A DNA stretch of 64,000 bases from Simmondsia chinensis (lineage: Eukaryota; Streptophyta; Magnoliopsida; Caryophyllales; Simmondsiaceae): assembly GCA_018398585.1 (NCBI GenBank), contig JAGTTD010000024.1:5050071-5114070 (forward strand), read 5' to 3'. The position numbers were made by a program, and so were the translations under genes. The notes under the pieces were generated by a model. The model made no database searches, had not been told where the DNA came from, and was given only the letters and a program-made list of their open reading frames with translations. This document shows, one piece after another, positions 56,321 to 64,000 of the stretch (positions are counted from its first letter, which is position 1; every line of letters begins with the position of its first letter).

Positions 56321-57464
56321 GTGAAGATGAACGACATGTGCGAAACACTGGCATCCCTGAAAAGAAGGAGAACCCTGACAGGAAAAAGCGGGGTTCCACC
56401 CCCGACTGAAGAAGTCCTTAGTGAATCGGAGGAGGATACAGAAGAGGAGCACCCTGATGAGGACCGTGTTCCCCTGCAGAACAGACCCACTAGACAAAAT
56501 GACCAGAACTTAGGTGACTCATCTAATCAGTTTGATGTTGCAACAATACCCCAGCTCGTGGTTAATCTTTTGCAACATCAACAACAAGCTCAAGCTGTGC
56601 CTCCCCTCGCTCGACGTAATAAAGAGACCCCGTTTGAAAGGTTGTCAAAATTGAGGGCCCTAAAGTTTGAAGGAGCTGATGACCCTTTAGAAGCTGAAAA
56701 ATGGATAAAAGAGATGGAGACCTTGTTTGAGGCCATGTCAATAGCCGATGATGATAAGGTTCGAGCAGCCACCCTTTTTCTTAAGGGGAATGCGGAGTTC
56801 TAGTGGACTACAGTCAAGGTGGCATATCAGAACGCTACTAGACCTTTGAGTTGGGAAAAGTTTAAAGTGACCTTCTACAATCAGTTCTTCCCTGAAGCAC
56901 TCAGAATGACGAGAGAAAATGAATTCTACGAGCTAAGACAAGGAGAACAGATGACGGTATTGCAATATGCTAACAAGTTTCATGAATTGGGACGTTTCAG
57001 CCCAAGCATCATGACATCAGAGACAAATAAAGCAAACAGGTTTGAAAGGGGATTGCTTCCTCGCATTAGGAGGCATCTGTCAAGTGTCATATTTAAGAGG
57101 TACAAGGAGGTTCTGAAACGTGCTCTGAAGGTCGAAGCAGATCTGAAGTTGGAAGGGCAAGAATATGCTGCCAAGAAAAAGTTGCCAGATGGCAAATTTC
57201 AGGGAGGAAAGCCTAACCGGTTTGGTGGCAATGACAAAAGGTTTCGTACGAAGAATCCAGAGAGCTCTAACACTGGGTTCAGAAGATGCGAGTACTGTGG
57301 TAAGGAACATCAGCGAATGCTACAGAAAGTTAGGGGTGTGCTTCCAGTGTAAGGAGAAAGAATACATAGCCCGTAATTGTCCTCTCAAGAATAGAACCAG
57401 GAATGATAGACAGGGACCTCAGGGCCAGAGTTTTTGCTATGATCCAGAAGGACAAGACTGCTAG
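56321..57464 (+). pseudogene. Gypsy gag, internal copy 2
   Basis: Nearly identical to copy 1, with the same TAG at the Trp codon (56801). Differences include Lys to Arg (PFERLSKL) and Glu to Val (KFKVTFYNQ). One extra G near 57335 (TTAGGGGTGTG) shifts the frame just before the defective zinc knuckle. That insertion is absent from copy 1 and so arose after the duplication. Confidence 0.85.
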
Positions 57465-57924
57465 TGACCGTGTGGTGACAGGTACCCTTCCTATCAATTC
57501 TACGAATGCGCATGTATTATTTGACACTAGGGCCTCCCACTGTTTTGTGGCTAAGAAATTTACCTCTAGGTTGACTTGTGAGCCGAAACTGCTAGATGAG
57601 CCCTTCCCACTGGGGTATGATATGCTTGCTGATCTTGTGTGTAAGGACTGTGTGGTTACAATAGGCGACGTGAAGTTAGAGGCGGACCTAGTACTCTTAG
57701 ATATGGAAGATTTTGATGTAATTCTAGGAATCAATTGGCTGTCTTCTTATCACGCACATTTAGACTATTTTGGGAAAAGGGTTGTGTTTCAAATTCCTAA
57801 CCAACCAAAGTTTGCTTATCATGGGAACGGGTTAAATCCTCCTATGGGAAGTAAAGACTCTAAGACTTCTAGTAGGATGATTTCAGCCCTAAATGCTAGA
57901 AGGTCCCTAAGGAAGGGATGTTGA
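57403..57924 (+). pseudogene. Gypsy protease region, internal copy 2
   Basis: The translation is the same as in internal copy 1, including the Gly to Arg change in the active site (FDTRASHCF) and the closing stop. The shared mutation shows that the element had lost protease before it was duplicated. Confidence 0.82.
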
Positions 57925-57963
57925 GGATTCCTTTGCCACGTATTTGACAGTAGAAGGGACGAC

Positions 57964-59234
57964 GTGAAGTTGGATGGTATCCCCATTGTTAGGGAATTTC
58001 TTGAGGTCTTTCCAGAAGACTTGCACGGTTTACCTCCAAGTAGAAAAATCGAGTTTGAAATTGATCTAGTACCTGGTAGTGGACCCCTATCCAAAGCTCC
58101 TTATAGAATGGCTCCCTTGGAACTACGAGAATTGAAGGTACAACTCCAGGAATTGTTAGATAAAGGCTTCATCTGACCAAGTGTCTCGCCATGGGGTGCT
58201 TCGTGAAGAAGAAGGATGGCAGTATGAGGTTGTGCATTGACTACAGAGAACTGAATAAGGTGACTATTAAGAATAAGTACCCCTTGCCTCGAATTGATGA
58301 TTTGTTTGATCAGCTTCAAGGTGCTAAAGTCTTTTCTAAGATTGATCTACGATCCGGTTATCATCAACTAAAGATTAAAGAGAAGGATATGGCTAAGACT
58401 ACTTTTCGAACCAGGTATGACCATTATGAATTCTTAGTTATGCCTTTTGGGCTGACAAATGCACCTGCTGCTTTTATGGATTTGATGAACAGGGTGTTTC
58501 GACAATACCTGGATCGATTCGTGGTCGTATTCATAGACGACATACTGATCTACTCTAAGAGTAGAGAAGAGCACGAGGAACATCTGAAGATGGTATTGCA
58601 AACCTTGCATGAGCACCGGTTGTGTGTCAAGTTGAGTAAGTGTGAATTTTGGCTTGACCAAGTGGCATTCTTAGGCCATGTGATATCCAAAGATGGGATC
58701 TCAGTGGATCCAAGGAAGGTTGAAGCAGTATTGGAATGGAATCCACCTACAAATGTAACAGAGATTCGAAGCTTCTTGGAACTGGAGGGTTACTATAGAA
58801 GATTCATTAAAGGGTTTTCGCAGATTGCTCTTCCCCTCACCTGTTTGACTCAAAAAGGAGTGAAGTTTGAATGGAACAATGAATGTGAAAGAAGCTTTCA
58901 AGAGTTGAAGAAGAGGTTAGTATCCACCCCTGTACTTGCAATACCTACGAATGAGTGCAATTTTGTCATTTACCATGACGCTTCAAAGAAAGGGCTAGGT
59001 TGTGTGTTAATGCAGGATGAGAAAGTGATAGCCTATGCGTCCCGACAATTGAAACTTCATGAAAAGAATTATCCAACGCACGACTTGGAGTTAGCGGCAG
59101 TAGTATTCGCTTTGAAGATATGGAGACATTACCTTTATGGAGGATCTTGTCAGATTTATACAGACCACAAAAGCTTGAAATATTTGTTTACTCAGAAAGA
59201 GTTGAACTTGAGACAGAGGAGATGGTTGAATTGA
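57964..59234 (+). pseudogene. Gypsy reverse transcriptase and RNase H, internal copy 2
   Basis: It carries the same TGA (58174), the same short deletion before KKDGSMRLC and the same one-base loss at the RNase H end as internal copy 1. The catalytic [13 protein letters not shown] is kept. The reading is otherwise identical over 347 codons. Confidence 0.88.
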
Positions 59235-59259
59235 TCAAGAACTATGATGTGACCATTAA

Positions 59260-60900
59260 ATTTCATCCTGGAAAAGCAAATGTAGTTGCAGATGCACTAA
59301 GCAGGAAGTCAGTGGGCAACTTAGCTGGCTTGATCACTTCTCAGCCTAAGCTACTCAGAGACTTGGAAGAAATGCAGATTGAATTGTGCATCAGTGATAA
59401 AAAGGGGAGTGTTCTAGCCAGTTTGGGTGCACAACCGCCATTGTTAGAAAATATCAAGACCGCGCAACTACATGACCCGTTTTTGATGAAGATGAAAGGT
59501 AAAATGACCAATAAGGGATCTTCAGACTTTCTGCTGCATGAGAATGGAGCATTGTGCTTTGGAGATAGATTATATGTACCTGATGACCCAGCAATTAAGA
59601 GGGATATCATGAGAGAAGCACACAGTTTCTGCTTTTCGGTGCATCCTGGAGGCACAAAGATGTATAGAGACCTGAAAAACTGCTTTTGGTGGAGAGACAT
59701 GAAGCGAAATATTGCTGAGTTTGTGGCTAAGTGCTTGATCTGTCAACAAGTGAAGGCCGAACACCAAAAGCCTGGTGGATTGCTACAGTCATTAGAAGTG
59801 CCTGAATGGAAGTGGGATCGAATTTCCATGGATTTCGTCGTTGGCCTACCGAGGACTATGAGGAAGAATGATGCGATCTGGGTCATTGTGGATAGACTTA
59901 CGAAGAGTGCACATTTTCTTCCTATTAGATTTAATACTCCGTTAGATAAGTTGGCAAAGTTATACATTGATGTAGTGATGCGGTTGCATGGTGTGCCAAT
60001 TGAAATTGTTTCTGACAGAGACCCGAGGTTTGTGTCCAGGTTTTGGGAAAGTCTGCAGAAAACTTTGGGAACTAACCTGAGTTTGAGTACCGCTTACCAC
60101 CCTCAAACAGATGGGCAAACTGAGAGGACTATTCAGACATTGGAGAACATGCTGCGTGCCTGTGTTATAGACTTTGGGGTAGTTGGGATAACTACATGAG
60201 TTTGGTAGAGTTTACCTATAACAACAGCTACCATTCTAGTATTGGAATGGCACCATATGAAGCCTTGTATGGGCGAAGATGCAGAACTCCGTTGTTCTGG
60301 AATGAGGTTGAGAAAAGGAGACTGTTAGGTCTTGAAATTGTACAAGATGCTGAAGAAAAGGTCAAGCTGATCAGAGAGAAAATGAAGATAAGTCAAGACA
60401 GGTAGAAAAGTTGGGCAGATAAGCATAGAAGACTATTGGAGTTTTCAGTAGGTGAACATGTTTACCTAAAGGTATCTCCAACTAAAGGTGTGATGAGATT
60501 TGGAAGAACGGGGAAGTTAAGTCCGCGCTTTGTAGGACCATTTGAGATTTTGGCAAAAGTTGGAGACGTGGCTTATAGAGTAGCCTTGCCACCGGAACTG
60601 TCCGGAATACATAACGTATTCCATGTTTCTCATTTGAGGAAGTATATTTCTGACCCTTATCACGTGATACAACACGAACCGTTACAAGTACAAGAAGACC
60701 TGGCTTATGAAGAATATCCAGTTCGCATAATCGATTGGAAAGAGCAAAAGTTAAGACATAGGACGATCTCATATGTCAAGATTCAATGGAGTAATCATAC
60801 TCCTAGGGAAGCAACTTGGGAGACAGAAGAAGACATGAGAAGCAAATACCCTGAATTATTCGAAAACGAAGGTAAGTTTCGCGGACAAAACTTTATTTAA
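59260..60900 (+). pseudogene. Gypsy integrase with chromodomain, internal copy 2
   Basis: From [16 protein letters not shown] the frame runs unbroken through the integrase core to 60199. The stop that interrupts copy 1 at 52641-52643 is a Leu codon here. The breaks at about 60195 and 60405 are shared with copy 1. The chromodomain-like end (YVKIQWSNHTPREATWETEE) is present. One Lys/Glu difference lies near 60002 (IEIVSDRD versus IKIVSDRD). Confidence 0.87.
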
Positions 60901-60911
60901 GGGGGTAAGGA

Positions 60912-62788
60912 TGTAATGCCCAGTCTAATTAAATAAAATTCGGTAGTACAATATGTGAAATTTAGGGTATTTAAATTAGGTTAAAACTCGATATTATTTC
61001 GATTAGGTTCTAAAATAAAAATAAATAAACAAATATGTAAAATAATAAGGAAAAGGAAAAAGAAAAGAAAAAAAAAATACAAAACCCCACTCCCACCCCC
61101 ACACGTTACCTCTCTCTCTCTCTACCTCACAGTCTCTCTCTCCATCACTCCCCCCCCCCCCCCTCTTCCGCCTCCCTCACTTCCCCTACCGCCTCCCTCT
61201 CTCGTCGTGTCTCACTCCCTCTTTTGCTATCGTCTCTCTCCCTCTACCGCCTCCTTCCTCACTCCCTCTCTCACTACCGTCTCCCTCCCCATAGTGTCTC
61301 TCTCCCTCTACCGCTTCCCTCTCCCTGCTGCCACCTACCACCGTACCGCCTAATCTTTCAGGGGCTATAATACCCCAACCCTCAACCCCTCAACCTCACA
61401 CCTCTCACCCCACAACTCTCTCTCTCTCCTCTCGGTTCTTTCACCCACGACTCTCTCTCTCTCTCCTCGCTTCGCCGGTGCCGCCACCTCACCGGCATCG
61501 CTCCGGCCATCCCTCCGGTGCTGCCACCTTGCTGGAACAGCCCCGGCCACCTCGCCGGTAACACTATCTTGCCGATTCCAACGCTAATCAACTATAGAAC
61601 TGGGTTTTTGGATTAAAAGCTAGTAAATGTAAGTATAGCACTTCCCCTACTTGTTTATAAATACGAAAATTTGCTTTACTAAGTTTGATATACAAGACTT
61701 GTGTTTGAATAATTTGTTAATTGTTAAAAATAGGTTCAGGCATATGTATTTAGTTGATTATGTGATTTTTGCTCTTTTGATCTGAGTAATACTGATTTGA
61801 TACGTAAATATGGGATTTCTACTATTATCTGACATGTTAATATGTAAATATATATATGGAATTTGCAGCATAAAGTGGTATCAAAGAAAGATGTGAATTT
61901 CGAAATATACTGATTTATACGTCAAATTGATATATGTGAATTTTGGAAGAATTTGTATTTGTGATTAGACGAAAGAAATTGTTGTGAACTTGTGATTTGA
62001 ATTGAAAGGTTTTGTGGGAAGAGCTTACAGATAACTACGTTGACCCTCCGGGGTCTGTCGACGATGAGAAATGTGAAATACGAAATGTGAAAAGTCGATC
62101 TGTGACCCTGTCGCGGGAATAATATCGGCACATATATCTATGTTTGATCCTAGCGGATCTGTCGACTTAGAACCGGTTCGAATATGTGAAATATGAACGT
62201 CGATCTGCGACCCTGTCGCGGGAATAATACCGGCCGTAGTATTCGGTGCGTCTGTAAGTTTTACCGAAAAAGCTCTTGTAAATAAGTTAATGATTTGTGC
62301 TACTTTAAGGGAATTTTTGAAATAAATTGGTTTTACCGATTTTAGTTGGAATTTTATCTACTTTATTAACATGCCTGAGACGGGTAGAGAGTGTGTTATA
62401 CTTACTGAGCTTGTTGTTTGCTCATCCAATTCGTTTATTTCTTTTTTCCATATTAGTAACTCATGACAAGTTCTTGAAGGAAGAAAAGATGGAGCAATTT
62501 ACTCAGGAATTAGTTTATTTCGCGTAGTTGAATAATATATGAATTTTGTTGTAGCATATTAGAACTATCTAGGATATTGTAATTTTAAGCTTCCGCTCTA
62601 CTAGTATTAAAATGTTAAGTTTGATGTATTTGGGATTATGTTTTATATAAGAACAGTTTATACGATTTTGAGGAGTTTCGTTTGGAAAGATTCGGGCTTC
62701 GTACTATAATAAGGGGATTCGTTATAGTACGGCCGTGTAGTGCCCTTTAACTTAAGCCTATTCGGTATTAACATTTGGGGGCGTTACA
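60912..62788 (+). repeat. Gypsy LTR3 (3'-most)
   Basis: It is almost identical to LTR2, with the same TATAATA in place of TATAAATA and the same deletions relative to LTR1. The C-run is shorter than in LTR2, and 62620 carries a private T. It ends GGGGGCGTTACA, followed by the AGTTG duplication. Confidence 0.92.
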
Positions 62789-63972
62789 AGTTGGTAGTTA
62801 GATAGGTCCATATGTTCGATTGTTTCTTGAGGTTCAGTGCTCCCCTCAGCACTGTTAGTCACCTCTTCTTCAGAATCTAAGGTCTGGTTTTCCTGGTTTG
62901 TAGGTTCTGGTGGGCTGATCTCGAACTCATAGAGTTTAGGATCAAACTTCCTATGGTTGGAGGAAGTAGCTGCTGTACCAGCAGCTACTAGTTTCTCTGA
63001 GTAAGGCATTTCTTCTTCATTAAAGGTCACATCCCTACTAATTATTATTTTGGTCCTATTTCCATCCCTAACACCCACTCTATAACCCTTTACACCATCC
63101 AGATACCCTAGGAAAACACCTTTTATAGCCTTAATTCAAGTTTTCCTTATAATTGATGTGCATACACAGCACATCCAAAAACTTTCAAAACAGAATAGTC
63201 CCTATTTTTTCCAGTCCATTTTTCTTCAGGGGTTTTCAAGTCAATTGCAGAGGAGGGCGTTCTATTTATTAGATAACATGCAGTGACCACAGCCTCCCCC
63301 CAAAAATTCTTTCCAAGTCCAGATGCAAATAACATGCATCTTACCCTATCTAAGAGTCTGCGGTTCATTCTCTCAGGCAGTCCATTTTGTTGGGGTGTTT
63401 TTTCTGACAGTGTTGTGTCTTTTTATGCCATTTTGTGCACATAAACTTTCAAATTCAGAGTTGATATACTCAAGTCCATTATCAGTCCTAAGCACCTTAA
63501 TCTTCCTACCTGTTTGATTTTCTATAATGTTCTTCCACCTAGCAAAAGCATTAAAACATTCATCTTTTGTTTTGAGTAAATAAACGCAAACCTTCCTAGA
63601 AAAATCATCTACCATAGATAGGAAGTAGTAAGTTCCACCTAAAGTTGGTACCCTAGCTGGTTCCCACAAATCAGAGTGGATATAGTCTACCGGTGACTTA
63701 GTTATATGGACACCAGATTTAAAAGATAGTTTATGATGTTTTCCAAAGATGCATGACTCACAGAAGTCAGGTTTAGACACATAACCACTCCTCAACAGTC
63801 CCTTCTTATGTAGTTCATTCAGACCTCTCTCAGAAACATGTCCTAATCTCTTGTGCCAAAGGTTAGTTAGGTCAGCTCTAAGCACATATAGACCATTCTT
63901 GACCTCCCCACTAAGCATTACAAGGGAACCCTTAAGGACCTTCATTACCCCTTGTTGAGCCTTTAAGTTCAT
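62789..63972 (-). pseudogene. Copia B integrase, broken
   Basis: On the minus strand the zinc region is WHKRLGHVSERGLNELHKKG with CESCIFGKHH. The core has YIHSDLWEPARVPTLGG, YFLSMVDDFSRKVCVYLL, VLRTDNGLEYINSEFESLC, and then a frame break near 63380-63400, where the NGVAER-type motif would be. Next come MNRRLLDRVRCMLFASGLGK, FWGEAVVTACYLINRTPSSA and FGCAVYAHQL. A further break lies near 63140 before VRDGNRTKIIISRDVTFNEE. An acidic linker ends at the Gypsy junction. It is a pseudogene of a Tnt1-like Copia. Confidence 0.85.
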
Positions 63973-64000
63973 TCCAGCTAGGTCTAACTGTCCTAGAGAA
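62789..64000 (-). mobile_element. Copia B, integrase half, running off the right edge
   Basis: This continues the element of 44433-47213 on the other side of the Gypsy array. When one AGTTG copy is discounted, the two halves read on in the same sense. Gag, protease and the 5' LTR must lie beyond 64000. Confidence 0.85.

Larger units (their letters stand above)
47214..62788 (+). mobile_element. Gypsy (Tekay/Del-type chromovirus) tandem array with three LTRs
   Basis: The layout is LTR1 47214-49113, internal 49114-54072, LTR2 54073-55951, internal 55952-60911, LTR3 60912-62788. One perfect 5-bp duplication, AGTTG, flanks the whole array (47209-47213 and 62789-62793), inside the pol region of Copia B. 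The two internal domains differ at only about ten positions and share the same stops and frameshifts. LTR2 and LTR3 are nearly identical while LTR1 differs at more than 25 positions. A chromodomain at the integrase C-terminus places it among chromoviruses. Confidence 0.92.

Noticed and set aside
47214..62788. Two independent, adjacent Gypsy insertions.
   Set aside because: There is one outer AGTTG duplication, no duplication around the central LTR, and shared inactivating mutations in both internal domains. Recombination explains this better.
1..64000. Bacterial-type operons, defence systems or toxin genes.
   Set aside because: Every coding stretch I could identify is a plant GDI exon or a transposable-element protein. 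Nothing indicates a prokaryotic system.

Overview
This is a repeat-rich nuclear window from a flowering plant, probably a eudicot. The signs are spliced genes with plant-type introns, Copia and Gypsy/chromovirus retrotransposons with plant primer-binding sites, RTE and L1 LINEs, several MITE-type elements, and SINEs with the tail that ends in TTG repeats. The species cannot be told from the sequence.

Only two intact host genes are visible. They are tandem, same-strand paralogues encoding Rab GDP dissociation inhibitor (GDI), at 1789-14543 and 32769-42261, with start codons 30,980 bp apart. Each has 13 coding exons at identical positions and phases, GT..AG introns, and a 444-codon reading frame. 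The predicted proteins differ at about 20 residues. GDI keeps prenylated Rab GTPases soluble in the GDP state and recycles them between membranes.

Because the two genes are paralogous, introns of one often serve as the empty site for insertions in the other. This separates old insertions shared by both copies (an RTE LINE remnant in intron 1) from later ones: a 675-bp solo LTR, a 5'-truncated RTE LINE, several MITEs and several SINEs.

Layout: 1-888, end of a hAT-like transposon. 1789-14543, GDI copy 1. 14544-32768, intergenic block with a MITE carrying a nested SINE, a dead L1 LINE (about 18.6-22.9 kb) holding a nested MITE, a foldback element with about 360-bp arms (23.1-24.5 kb), a young Copia element (24604-30348, TSD GTATC), a Mutator-like non-autonomous element (30371-31442), and a triplicated 200-bp repeat just upstream of copy 2. 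32769-42261, GDI copy 2. 42262-44432, MITE, tRNA-like SINE head and short tandem repeats. 44433-64000, a second Copia element running off the right edge, split by a 15.6-kb Gypsy array with three LTRs and two internal domains (47214-62788, TSD AGTTG).

The observations most worth following are: (1) a SINE family whose head is 5S rRNA and whose body and tail match the 3' end of an RTE LINE in the same window, with three copies bounded by clear target-site duplications; (2) the LTR-internal-LTR-internal-LTR Gypsy array, duplicated after the element was already dead; (3) a near-intact Copia element with no usual tRNA primer site, whose leader is complementary to its own LTR.
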